Below are positions 17,407 through 26,310 of a stretch of DNA of 64,000 nt, one piece after another. This DNA comes from Methylicorpusculum oleiharenae. Its GTDB lineage: Bacteria > Pseudomonadota > Gammaproteobacteria > Methylococcales > Methylomonadaceae. The translations under genes and the position numbers were made by a program. The number at the start of each line of letters is the position of its first letter. Position 1 is the stretch's first letter. The notes beneath the pieces were generated by a model, which worked only from the letters and a program-made list of their open reading frames with translations, searched no databases and was not told the DNA's origin. Location of the stretch: the NCBI RefSeq assembly GCF_009828925.2, contig NZ_WUTY02000001.1, forward strand, positions 248,001 to 312,000, given 5' to 3'.

Positions 17407-18570
17407 TTAGCCCACATCGCCGGGTTCCGGCTGCTTGCACCACAATAACGGATCGACCGGCTTTCCTTGTTCTCGAACACCAAAATAGAGTCCGGGCTGA
17501 TCTCTTCCACCGCTTTTGCCTACTGCGGCGATCACTTCGCCTGCCTTAACCTGATCACCTACCGATTTATACAAACTTTGATTAAAGGCATAGAGCGTCA
17601 TATAGCCATCGTTGTGGTCGATAATAATGAGTAATCCATACCCCCTGAGCCAATCCGCAAAAACCACACGCCCATTGGAAACTGCTTTTAACTCGGTGCC
17701 TTCACTGGCTTCAATCAGTACACCGTCCCATCGGCTATCCATCCGGCGGCTTCCAAATTTTTGTACTATTTGGCCTTCTACCGGCCAGGGTAGATTTCCT
17801 TTTAAATTCTCAAAAGGCTGATCTGAAGACAGGTCAAAAACACTTTTTATCACTTCCTTGAAATTGAATCGCTGAAGTCCGGCAACCACTTTATGCAAGC
17901 GTTGCTCGCCTTCCTGCAACTGATTTAATTTAGCTTGTGTCGAAGAATAATCTTTTTCCAATAAAGCCAATAACTCTTTTCTTTTGGCCTGCGTGTCAAC
18001 CAGCAATTTTTGTTGAGCTTCGTTAACCTTGAGATTTTGCTCTAAAATCTCATTATCTTTGGCCTGTTCGAGTTGCAGAGCGGTTAATCGGGACTGCGCT
18101 TCCAAAATGTAATCCAGCTTTGCCAGCCTATCTTTGTTCAGGTAGTCATAATAAACAAGAATACGGCTGGATAGCGCCGGATCCTGCTGATTAAGCATGA
18201 GCTTGAGCTTGTCCTTTTTACCCATCGCATAAGCCGCTTTAATAAGAACTTCCAGAGCTGTTTTTTGCTCTCTGATGTCCGAACTCAGCGAATTAGTCTC
18301 ATCTTTGACTTTACGCAATTTTTGCTGCTTTTCGGCAATTTGTTTCTCCATCGCTTTAAGAGAGACAACCGTTATCCCATATTGCTTTTCAATTTCAGCC
18401 AGCTCAGCCATCAACTTGCCCTGCTGTTCTTGATTTTCCGAGAGCGTCTGATTGGCTTGACTGATCTCGCTTTGAATACGGCTTAATTCTTCGGCCGTTT
18501 TATCCTGCTCTGCCTGAACTATTGCCACGCAGAGCAGATAAAGAAGCCCTGAGAGTAATTTACGCCTCAT
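17407..18570 (-). CDS. envC: EnvC-like murein hydrolase activator
   Basis: Periplasmic activator of septal amidases. The 387 residues comprise a signal peptide (LLSGLLYLLCVAIVQA), a long coiled coil at about residues 25-245, and a C-terminal LytM domain (WPVEGQIVQKFG, DGVLIEASEGTELKAVSNGRVVFA). The LytM zinc ligands are not all conserved: the last motif reads LYFGVREQGKPVDP where active peptidases have HLHFE-like residues, matching the catalytically dead LytM fold of EnvC. It is 7 bases downstream of gpmI and upstream of ctpA. Confidence 0.93.
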   Translation of the reverse strand: MRRKLLSGLLYLLCVAIVQAEQDKTAEELSRIQSEISQANQTLSENQEQQGKLMAELAEIEKQYGITVVSLKAMEKQIAEKQQKLRKVKDETNSLSSDIREQKTALEVLIKAAYAMGKKDKLKLMLNQQDPALSSRILVYYDYLNKDRLAKLDYILEAQSRLTALQLEQAKDNEILEQNLKVNEAQQKLLVDTQAKRKELLALLEKDYSSTQAKLNQLQEGEQRLHKVVAGLQRFNFKEVIKSVFDLSSDQPFENLKGNLPWPVEGQIVQKFGSRRMDSRWDGVLIEASEGTELKAVSNGRVVFADWLRGYGLLIIIDHNDGYMTLYAFNQSLYKSVGDQVKAGEVIAAVGKSGGRDQPGLYFGVREQGKPVDPLLWCKQPEPGDVG

Positions 18571-18577
18571 CTGCTGC

Positions 18578-20122
18578 CTATTTTGCTCCCAGCAAAGAAC
18601 GCCCGGTCATTTCAACCGGTTGAGGCACACCCAATATTTCCAGCATGGTAGGCGCTAAATCTGATAAACCACCGCCTTCCAGCAAAGGCTTATCACCTAA
18701 AACATAAACCAGGGGTACCAAATTGGTTGTATGCGCGGTATGTGGCTGCCCAGACTGCTCATCACTCATTTGTTCAATGTTGCCATGATCGGCTGTCACC
18801 AGCATCTGGCCTCCCGCCGATTTCAATGCTTCAACAATTCTCTGCAGAGATTTGTCGATTGTTTCGACTGCAATAATTGCCGCATCGAGCATGCCTGTAT
18901 GCCCTACCATATCGCAATTTGCGTAATTGCATATGATGACATCATATTTTTGCCCAAGTATGGCACCCACCAGTTGGTCGGTCACTTCTTCCGCACTCAT
19001 TTCAGGCTGAAGGTCATAAGTCCTAACTTTCGGGGAAGGCACTAATATTCTGTCTTCGCCAGGAAACGGTTCATCGGTGCCGCCATTAAGAAAAAAGGTG
19101 ACATGCGCATATTTTTCCGTTTCGGCCAAGCGTAACTGAGTCAACCCTGACTTTGAAAGCGTTTCACCCAAACCGTTTTTAACTTCCAGCGAAGGATAGG
19201 CCACGGGATAATTAAATTTTTCATGGTACTCGGTCAATGTGACATAACAACCTTTATGGGGCTGGAAATCGCGTTCAAAACCATTGAATTCTTCATCGGT
19301 AATTGCTTGTGAAATTTCTCGCGCCCTGTCTGCACGAAAGTTCATAAAAACAATGGAATCTTCCTGATCCAGTGGAGCCCCTTGATGGTGCTGATCCAAT
19401 ATCACGGTGGGCAGAACAAATTCATCTGTTTCGCCTCGATCATAAGCTGCTTGAAGCGCCTCTTTTGCAGTAACCGCCTGATGGCTGGCCTGAGCCTTCA
19501 CGATTAAGTCACAAGCTTCTTTGACCCGCTCCCAGCGTTTATCTCTGTCCATCGCATAAAAACGGCCCACAATGGAAGCAATCCTGCCCACACCCAACTC
19601 GCTGAATTTTTCTTCAATCAATTTAATCGAATCCATAGCGCTTTGCGGCGGCACATCCCTACCATCCAGAATGGCATGCAAATAAATTTGTCTAAGTCCT
19701 CGTTTGGCTGCAAGTTCAAGCATGGCTATAATTTGCAATTCGTGACTGTGAACACCACCCGGTGACAACAAGCCCATCACATGAAGCGCTTTATTCTTAG
19801 CAATCGCCTGATCCACCGCATCGCACAAAGCCGGATTTTCAAAAAAACTACCGTCTTCAATAGCATCGTTGACTCTTGAAAGATCCTGTGGCACATACCT
19901 TCCGCTACCTATGTGCAGGTGACCCACTTCTGAATTACCCATTTGATCAGCAGGCAATCCTACGACACGGCCGGAGCAGTTTATCAAGGTCATCGGGTAT
20001 TCTTCACTGAGGGAATCCCAACAGGGCGTTTTGGCCAAAGCTATCGCATTGTTATCTGTTTCCTGCCTATAACCAAATCCATCAAGGATTAATAAGACCA
20101 GCGGCTTCGGTCGAATTTTCAT
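18578..20122 (-). CDS. gpmI: 2,3-bisphosphoglycerate-independent phosphoglycerate mutase
   Basis: Interconverts 3- and 2-phosphoglycerate in glycolysis and gluconeogenesis, using two manganese ions. The 514 residues show LLILDGFGYR near the start with a metal-binding Asp, the phosphorylated Ser64 in MGNSEVGH, ILDGRDVPP, SIVGRFYAMDRDKRWERV and the second metal site TADHGNIEQM. Length and motifs are standard. It leads the gpmI-envC-ctpA group; a TATAAT-like sequence lies 75 bases upstream, with a palindrome beside it (see 20197-20222). Confidence 0.97.
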   Translation of the reverse strand: MKIRPKPLVLLILDGFGYRQETDNNAIALAKTPCWDSLSEEYPMTLINCSGRVVGLPADQMGNSEVGHLHIGSGRYVPQDLSRVNDAIEDGSFFENPALCDAVDQAIAKNKALHVMGLLSPGGVHSHELQIIAMLELAAKRGLRQIYLHAILDGRDVPPQSAMDSIKLIEEKFSELGVGRIASIVGRFYAMDRDKRWERVKEACDLIVKAQASHQAVTAKEALQAAYDRGETDEFVLPTVILDQHHQGAPLDQEDSIVFMNFRADRAREISQAITDEEFNGFERDFQPHKGCYVTLTEYHEKFNYPVAYPSLEVKNGLGETLSKSGLTQLRLAETEKYAHVTFFLNGGTDEPFPGEDRILVPSPKVRTYDLQPEMSAEEVTDQLVGAILGQKYDVIICNYANCDMVGHTGMLDAAIIAVETIDKSLQRIVEALKSAGGQMLVTADHGNIEQMSDEQSGQPHTAHTTNLVPLVYVLGDKPLLEGGGLSDLAPTMLEILGVPQPVEMTGRSLLGAK

Positions 20123-20196
20123 ATTTTTTCATCTCCGATTGATAAAACAAAAAAAGTAGGGGCGACAGAATTATGAAATCCTTTCCCAAAGCGTAT

Positions 20197-20222
20197 ATTA
20201 TAAGTGTATTGCTTAAAAAGCA
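20197..20222 (-). promoter_or_regulatory. Candidate gpmI promoter with adjoining palindrome
   Basis: On the minus strand a TATAAT hexamer occupies 20197-20202, correctly placed to transcribe gpmI. Immediately upstream is a palindrome TGCTTAAAAAGCA (20210-20222) that would overlap the spacer and -35 region. The -35 itself is weak, which would suit a regulated promoter. The divergent ArsR-family gene at 20.4 kb is a possible ligand-responsive repressor, but the link is inference. Confidence 0.35.
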
Positions 20223-20432
20223 TTGAAATTAGTAAGTTGTTTTGTTAAATTCGCTGACCATTTATGTACTTAAAGCATTTCAATTTCCAGTTCTTCGATT
20301 CCTGATATATCCGGGATAAGCAAGAGTGTAGGGGATTTGTAAACGGAACTTTGAATTGCGTGCAGTACATTTTGTGATTCGAGCAAATAAGCGTTCTGGC
20401 TGACGCTATATTAATACACGTAACTTGCCGCT

Positions 20433-20801
20433 GTGCAAAAAAATTCTGAGCCTCTTTTTGGCAACCCCCGCAAACCCAAATCAGTTAACATGGACAAAGA
20501 CAACGAACACATAGATTACAACGATGCAGACATCGCCAGAGCGGCCCGCTGCTTAAAAGCCATGTCGCACCCACTAAGACTCAAAATCCTGTGTGTTCTA
20601 GGCAATAACGCCATCAGCGTCCAAGACATTGTGGAGCAGGTTGGAACAAGCCAAAGTAATATCTCGCAACATCTTGCCATCCTCAGAGAAAAAAACATTC
20701 TTGGCTCAAAAAAGGAAGCCAACCGGGTTTTTTACTTTATCGATGATGAACGCATGCTCAAACTCATTAAAATGATGCGCGACGTTTTCTGTTCGCACTG
20801 A
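20433..20801 (+). CDS. ArsR-family winged-helix regulator
   Basis: A small DNA-binding repressor of the ArsR/SmtB fold. The frame opens with GTG at 20433 (122 residues); an ATG at 20490 (MDKDNEHID) gives 103 residues and is equally possible, as neither has a strong ribosome binding site. The winged helix runs from about residue 40: AMSHPLRLKILCVL, the recognition helix SQSNISQHLAILREKNIL and the wing NRVFYFIDD. I see no metal-binding Cys pair in the recognition helix (ELCVC type), so the signal is unknown. It is 39 bases before a rhodanese gene, suggesting sulfur- or redox-linked control. Confidence 0.88.
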   Translation: MQKNSEPLFGNPRKPKSVNMDKDNEHIDYNDADIARAARCLKAMSHPLRLKILCVLGNNAISVQDIVEQVGTSQSNISQHLAILREKNILGSKKEANRVFYFIDDERMLKLIKMMRDVFCSH

Positions 20802-20840
20802 TTTTTTCACATTTCTTTTCTAACTAATTTTTGTAAATCC

Positions 20841-21281
20841 ATGGAACGTTTAATAGAGTTTGTCCTAAACCATTACTTGCTATCCCTCGCCTTGGCGGTG
20901 GTTACTTTTTTATTGATACAAGACTTAATCGAGAGCTTTACCAATAAATTCAAGTCACTATCCCCTATGCTGGCAATCGTTAAAATGAACAGCCAAGGCG
21001 CGACAATCCTGGATGTTCGAGAACCCGCCGAATTTTCAAAAGGTCATATTGAAGATGCCATCAATATTCCCGCCGGCAAAATTGAAGAACAAATCAGTCA
21101 GCTGTCAGGAAGCAAATCCGCCCCCGTCATTGTGGTTTGCCAAACGGGAACACGCTCTATTCCTGCTTGCAGATCGCTGACAAAAGCCGGCTTTACAGAT
21201 ATCTACACTATCACTGGCGGCATGCAATCCTGGGAGGACAATAAACTCCCGATCAAAGCAGGCAAGAAACAAAAAGCTTAA
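20841..21281 (+). CDS. Membrane-anchored rhodanese-like protein (YibN type)
   Basis: A 146-residue protein with one N-terminal membrane segment (about 10-27) and a rhodanese domain: ILDVREPAEFSKGHI, the active-site loop VCQTGTRSIPA with the catalytic Cys, and a C-terminal GGMQSWE. Resembles YibN, encoded next to secB in E. coli. It stands between an arsR-type gene and secB. It may transfer sulfur or insert into quality control of membrane proteins; no substrate can be read from the sequence. Confidence 0.9.
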   Translation: MERLIEFVLNHYLLSLALAVVTFLLIQDLIESFTNKFKSLSPMLAIVKMNSQGATILDVREPAEFSKGHIEDAINIPAGKIEEQISQLSGSKSAPVIVVCQTGTRSIPACRSLTKAGFTDIYTITGGMQSWEDNKLPIKAGKKQKA

Positions 21282-21343
21282 CCCAAGAATCGCATCCCAA
21301 AACGATCTCCCTTAATCTAACCCCTCATTAATCAAAGAAGATC

Positions 21344-21814
21344 ATGGCTGAAGTTAATCAAGCTCCTGAAAAACAGTTTTCCATTCAAAAAATTTATACT
21401 AAAGACATCTCTTTTGAGACGCCTAACTCCCCTAAAATATTTACCGAAAAATGGGAGCCTAAAGTTGATTTCAATTTAGGAACAAATGTTCAACCCTTGG
21501 ACAATTCCATGTATGAAGTCACGCTGACCGTTACTGTCACGGTAAAGTGCGGCGAAATGACCGCCTATCTGGTTGAAGTATGCCAAGCCGGCATTTACTC
21601 TTTAAGCGGTTTTAGTGAAGAGGAAATGGGACCGATGGTAGGCAGCTTTTGCCCCAACATACTGTTTCCCTATGCTCGGGAAGCCGTGTCTGATCTGGTT
21701 GCAAAAGGCGGATTTCCACAATTGCTGCTGGCACCTGTTAACTTTGACGCACTTTACCATCAACATCTCCAACAATTGAAACAACAGGTACCGGGCTCCA
21801 ATCAAGTTAATTGA
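21344..21814 (+). CDS. secB: SecB, preprotein export chaperone
   Basis: Cytosolic tetrameric chaperone that keeps preproteins unfolded and hands them to SecA. The 156-residue sequence has the typical core FSIQKIYTKDISFETPN and KVDFNLGTNVQPL, with LPFAREAVSDLV-like YAREAVSDLVAKGGFPQLLLAPVNFD near the end. Length matches the family. gpsA begins 7 bases downstream, as in E. coli. SecA, its partner, is at 26.3-29.0 kb. Confidence 0.97.
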   Translation: MAEVNQAPEKQFSIQKIYTKDISFETPNSPKIFTEKWEPKVDFNLGTNVQPLDNSMYEVTLTVTVTVKCGEMTAYLVEVCQAGIYSLSGFSEEEMGPMVGSFCPNILFPYAREAVSDLVAKGGFPQLLLAPVNFDALYHQHLQQLKQQVPGSNQVN

Positions 21815-21821
21815 TTGCCGT

Positions 21822-22817
21822 ATGAAAAAAATATGCGTGCTTGGCGCAGGCTCCTGGGGCACTGCTCTGGCTATTCAGGCAGCCAGAAACGGCTGCCAGA
21901 CATTGCTATGGGGACATAACGCCGACCATATCGCTTCGACCATTGAACAACGAACTAACGAACGCTATCTTCCGGGCGTGGCTTTGCCTGCCACTCTGAA
22001 ATTAACGTCAGATCTTGAAGAGGCCGCACAATTCTGCGATACCCTTTTGATTGCAGTACCAAGCCGGGTGTTTAAGGACACCCTGCTCAAGTTATCTCCT
22101 TTAGTATCGCCAGACATACAAATTGCCTGGGCAACAAAAGGATTTAACCCTGAAGATGGATCGTTACTCCACCATTCGATTCATTCCATTTTTTCTGCAG
22201 ATACCGCTGTTGCGGCGCTCTCTGGACCTACTTTTGCCAGAGAGGTTGCAGCGGACTTGCCCACCGCGATAACTATCGCTTCCAATAAAATGGCTTTTGC
22301 AGATGAACTCACCTCAATGCTGCACAGTTCCCGCTTCAGAATTTACACCAGTTCGGATTTGATTGGTGTTCAAGTTGGCGGCGCAGTGAAAAATGCGCTT
22401 GCGATTGCTGCCGGTATCGCAGATGGCTTGAACTTTGGCGCCAATACCCGGGCAGCACTGATTACACGAGGCCTTCATGAAATAATCCGCCTAGGTTTAA
22501 AAATGGGCGGGCGCCAGGAAACGTTTATGGGACTGGCTGGTTTAGGTGACTTGATTTTAACCTGTACCGACAATCAATCCAGAAACAGACGATTTGGATT
22601 GGCAATAGGACAAAACAGAGACAGAGGAGCCGCCAAACGAGAAATCAACCAGGAAATTGAAGGCGTTTCAGCCGCCAAAGAAACGTATTTGCTGGCAAAA
22701 AAATTCAACATCGACATGCCAATTACCGAACAAACCTACAATGTTCTGTACAACGACTTATCGCCTTTAATCGCCGTTCAAAACCTGCTGGAAAGAGAGC
22801 AAAAACCCGAAAACTAG
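21822..22817 (+). CDS. gpsA: Glycerol-3-phosphate dehydrogenase [NAD(P)+]
   Basis: Makes sn-glycerol 3-phosphate from dihydroxyacetone phosphate for phospholipid synthesis. The 331 residues open with the nucleotide-binding loop LGAGSWGTALA, and contain ALSGPTFAREVA, the catalytic Lys region GGAVKNALAIAAGI and MGLAGLGDLILTC. Normal length. It is the last gene of the rhodanese-secB-gpsA group and converges with trmL at its 3' end with a single base between the stops. Confidence 0.97.
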   Translation: MKKICVLGAGSWGTALAIQAARNGCQTLLWGHNADHIASTIEQRTNERYLPGVALPATLKLTSDLEEAAQFCDTLLIAVPSRVFKDTLLKLSPLVSPDIQIAWATKGFNPEDGSLLHHSIHSIFSADTAVAALSGPTFAREVAADLPTAITIASNKMAFADELTSMLHSSRFRIYTSSDLIGVQVGGAVKNALAIAAGIADGLNFGANTRAALITRGLHEIIRLGLKMGGRQETFMGLAGLGDLILTCTDNQSRNRRFGLAIGQNRDRGAAKREINQEIEGVSAAKETYLLAKKFNIDMPITEQTYNVLYNDLSPLIAVQNLLEREQKPEN

Positions 22818-22818
22818 C

Positions 22819-23301
22819 TTAGTTAATTGCTGGTTTTAAACTCGCCCCATCAAAACCTCTCTGACGCCAAGCCTCGTATAGCATTATGGCGACCGTATTG
22901 GATAAGTTCATACTCCGGCTTTCCGGTTTCATAGGCAAACACAACAAGTGATCAGCCGGCATCGCTGCTAACAAAGCATTTGGCAAGCCCCGTGTCTCAG
23001 GTCCAAACAAAAATGCATCTCCTGCGGCAAAAGGGACATCAGAGAATATTTTCTTGCCTTTAGTCGTCAACGCAAAAAGCCTTTTAGGTTTATTAGCTTC
23101 GTGATAAGCAACCAGCGAGTCATGCACTTGTATGTCAACCCATTCATGATAATCCAGCCCCGCCCGTCTTAATTTTTTATCCTCCAGCTTAAATCCCAAA
23201 GGCTTGATTAAATGAAGATGCGCGCCGGTATTGGCGCAAAGCCGAATAATATTACCGGTGTTTGCAGGAATTTCGGGCTCATAGAGCACTATATCGAACA
23301 T
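22819..23301 (-). CDS. trmL: tRNA (cytidine(34)-2'-O)-methyltransferase TrmL
   Basis: SPOUT-class enzyme that 2'-O-methylates the wobble base of certain leucine tRNAs. The 160 residues contain [18 protein letters not shown] at the N-terminus, [10 protein letters not shown] in the centre, and the knot segment [18 protein letters not shown] near the C-terminus. Size and motifs match TrmL (YibK), which is a secB-gpsA neighbour in E. coli. It is convergent with gpsA. Confidence 0.95.
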   Translation of the reverse strand: MFDIVLYEPEIPANTGNIIRLCANTGAHLHLIKPLGFKLEDKKLRRAGLDYHEWVDIQVHDSLVAYHEANKPKRLFALTTKGKKIFSDVPFAAGDAFLFGPETRGLPNALLAAMPADHLLCLPMKPESRSMNLSNTVAIMLYEAWRQRGFDGASLKPAIN

Positions 23302-23576
23302 ATGAAAGTCTATGAAACAGGCAGAAAAAAGATGATATTTTGAGGGCTGACTTAAACCTAAGCTTTTAACAACTAAAACCGAATGCGCTCTCGCTCTCAG
23401 GCGTGGATACTCACACTTGGTTTAATACGGCTTAATCAGACGTTTACTGGAAATCCTCTAAGACCGGGCTTTAAAAGGCTATTGACCCTTATTAAGCCCG
23501 GCATTAGCGCATTAAATAGAACTGCAATTGGGCGACAAAGCTGAAGATGCGCCTTCTTCATCCAGATGACGAACCA

Positions 23577-26081
23577 TTAACTGATCAATGGTGCAACGGG
23601 CGTCAATTTCCAGATTTCACGGTTATAGTCACTGATTGTCCGGTCCGTCGAGAACTTTCCGCTGGACGCACAATTCAGAATACTCATTCTAGTCCAGTTA
23701 TCTTTATCCAGATAAGCAATTTCCGCCCGATTTTGAGCATCGACATAACTGCGAAAATCGGCAACGGTCATCCACGGATCGTTAGAACTCCTGATAGAAT
23801 TAACCACATCGTCAAAAATGCCGGGCTCAAGCAAACTAAAATGGCCGCACTCAATGAGCTTGATGACTCTCTTCAAGTCTTCATCCTGCTCAATAATCGA
23901 TAGAGGATCATAATGCGAGCGCAGTTCCTCTACCTGACCTTCGGTCAAACCGAATAAAAAGAAGTTATCATCACCGACCTCTTCTCTTATTTCTATATTA
24001 GCCCCGTCCAGAGTGCCTATAGTGAGCGCTCCATTCATCATGAATTTCATGTTGCCGGTACCAGACGCTTCCTTTCCTGCCGTGGAAATCTGTTCCGATA
24101 AGTCCGCACCGGGGCATATTTTTTCCATCGCCGACACACGGTAGTTAGGCAAAAAAACCAGCTTTAATTTATCGCCCACATCAGGGTCGTTATTGATGAC
24201 ATCAGCAACGTTATTGATAAATTTAATGGTTTTTTTGGCCATGTAATAGCCAGGTGCCGCTTTTCCGCCAATAAGTACACAGCGATTTGTCCAGTTTTTG
24301 GTTTCTCCTCGCTTGATCCGGTCATACAGATGGATAACATGCAACACATTGAGCAGTTGACGTTTGTACTCGTGAATGCGCTTAACCTGAACATCAAATA
24401 AGGCATCCGTGCTTAAATCAACGCCCATTTCGGTTCTTTTATATTCAACCAGCTTACTTTTGCATTCTTGCTTGATGTTGTACCATTTTTCTCTGAATTT
24501 CGGATCGTCTGCATAGGGCTTGAGCTTTTCAAGCTGCGACAAATCAGTCAACCAGCCATCACCAATGGTTTCGGAAATCAACTTAGCCAAATCCGGATTA
24601 CAAGCCGCCAACCAGCGCCTTGGGGTCACGCCATTGGTTTTGTTGTTGAACTTATGAGGCCATAGTTCGTAGAAATCCCTGAAAAGCCCTTCCTGTAGCA
24701 GCTTTGAATGAAGTTCCGCCACGCCGTTAACAGAATAGCAGCCCACTATTGCCAAGTATGCCATTCTGACCTGTTTTTCATTACCTTCCTCAATCAATGA
24801 CATCCGTCTCATACGATCATGATCACCAGGCCAATGCACTGAAACTTCTGCTATAAAATGAGAATTGATTTCGTAAATGATTTCCAGCAAACGAGGCAAT
24901 AAACTTTCGAACAAATTAACAGACCAACGCTCCAGAGCCTCCGGCAGCAGCGTATGGTTGGTATAAGCCATCGTATTTCTGGTAATTTTCCAGGCATGAT
25001 CCCAATCCAAACCATGAATATCGATCAACAGACGCATTAACTCGGCAACCGCGATACTGGGATGAGTGTCGTTAAGCTGGAAGCAGTTTTTTTCTGCAAA
25101 TTGAGAAAAATCGTTGCCATGCCGCCCTACCCAATTGGCAATGACATCCTGCAAGCTGGCCGAAGCCAGAAGATATTGCTGGCGCAATCGAAGAGCTTTG
25201 CCGTTTTCATTGGCATCGTTCGGATAGAGCACCATGGTAATGTTTTCTGCAGTATTTTTTGCCGCAACCGATTCAGCATAATCCCCTGCATTAAATTCCT
25301 GCAAGTCAAATTCTTCAGTTGCCGTCGCTTTCCATAAGCGCAAGGTATTGACAGTACCATTTTTGTAACCGGGAATCGGAGTATCAAAAGGCACCGCAAG
25401 CACATCGTGCGTATCTATCCAGCAGACCCTCTTTTTTCCGCGCTCATCGATATGAGATTCGGTGTGCCCGCCAAACTTGATTCTATGAGCATATTCAGGT
25501 CTTTCTATCTCCCAAATATTGCCATTGCGTAACCAATGGTCCGGTTTTTCAACTTGCTCACCATTGACCAGCGTCTGGCTGAACATGCCGTATTCATAGC
25601 GCAAACCATAACCTGTCACCGGCAATTGAAGTGTCGCGCAACTGTCAATGAAACAAGCGGCTAATCGCCCGAGACCACCATTGCCCAAGCCCGCATCAGG
25701 CTCGCTGTCAATGAGTTCTTCGATTTCCAGACCGAGCTCGTACATTGCACTTTTTGCAACATCGGTAACGCCCAAATTTAGCATTGCGTTGCTGAGCGTG
25801 CGCCCCATCAAAAATTCCATCGACAAATAAAATGCTCTTTTGCAATCTTCCTTTTTATAAGCGTTGTACGTCGCTTTCCACCGCTCAATGAGACGGTCAC
25901 TGATCGCCAGAGCTAACGCTTCATAAGCATAATAGGGAGATCTGCAGTTTTCGTCGCGACCTAAACGATGGCCATAGTACCTCTTGAAATCTGCTACCAG
26001 ATGATTGCTCTCTAATCCTAAAGGTGAAAGCTTGGTAATATTAGCTGCCGGTTTACTGCTTGTGAATTTTTTGGAATGCAT
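23577..26081 (-). CDS. glgP: Glycogen/alpha-glucan phosphorylase
   Basis: Releases glucose 1-phosphate from glycogen or maltodextrin. The 834 residues cover the complete GT35 family: an N-terminal RAFYLSMEFLMGRTL segment, GLGNGGLGRLAACFIDS, the nucleotide-sugar region, NDTHPSIAVAELMR, and the pyridoxal-phosphate Lys in EASGTGNMKFMMNG. It is monocistronic with 229 bases between it and secA. A GC-rich inverted repeat (CCGGGCTT / AAGCCCGG, 23464-23501) lies downstream but lacks a T-run. Confidence 0.96.
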   Translation of the reverse strand: MHSKKFTSSKPAANITKLSPLGLESNHLVADFKRYYGHRLGRDENCRSPYYAYEALALAISDRLIERWKATYNAYKKEDCKRAFYLSMEFLMGRTLSNAMLNLGVTDVAKSAMYELGLEIEELIDSEPDAGLGNGGLGRLAACFIDSCATLQLPVTGYGLRYEYGMFSQTLVNGEQVEKPDHWLRNGNIWEIERPEYAHRIKFGGHTESHIDERGKKRVCWIDTHDVLAVPFDTPIPGYKNGTVNTLRLWKATATEEFDLQEFNAGDYAESVAAKNTAENITMVLYPNDANENGKALRLRQQYLLASASLQDVIANWVGRHGNDFSQFAEKNCFQLNDTHPSIAVAELMRLLIDIHGLDWDHAWKITRNTMAYTNHTLLPEALERWSVNLFESLLPRLLEIIYEINSHFIAEVSVHWPGDHDRMRRMSLIEEGNEKQVRMAYLAIVGCYSVNGVAELHSKLLQEGLFRDFYELWPHKFNNKTNGVTPRRWLAACNPDLAKLISETIGDGWLTDLSQLEKLKPYADDPKFREKWYNIKQECKSKLVEYKRTEMGVDLSTDALFDVQVKRIHEYKRQLLNVLHVIHLYDRIKRGETKNWTNRCVLIGGKAAPGYYMAKKTIKFINNVADVINNDPDVGDKLKLVFLPNYRVSAMEKICPGADLSEQISTAGKEASGTGNMKFMMNGALTIGTLDGANIEIREEVGDDNFFLFGLTEGQVEELRSHYDPLSIIEQDEDLKRVIKLIECGHFSLLEPGIFDDVVNSIRSSNDPWMTVADFRSYVDAQNRAEIAYLDKDNWTRMSILNCASSGKFSTDRTISDYNREIWKLTPVAPLIS

Positions 26082-26310
26082 AGTTGAACCACTTGATTTA
26101 AAAAAAATTCTACTCGGGTTATTAACGCGTCATGGCCTAAAACAGCTTGTCTGCAATGTAATGTTGGGAAGCTAGTTTTGTAACTTCCCACCCATTCGTT
26201 TTTCATTGCAGGCTTTTGGAAATTAAGGCCGTACCCAAATTCTATCGAATAACATGATTATTACAGCAAGCGCAGGTATAGCAGCAAAGCAGTATTGTTT
26301 TTACTTGAAA

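Noticed and set aside
23464-23501. Inverted repeat CCGGGCTT / AAGCCCGG below glgP as an intrinsic terminator
   Set aside because: The loop is about 22 bases and there is no T-run on the minus strand; mentioned with glgP but not called.
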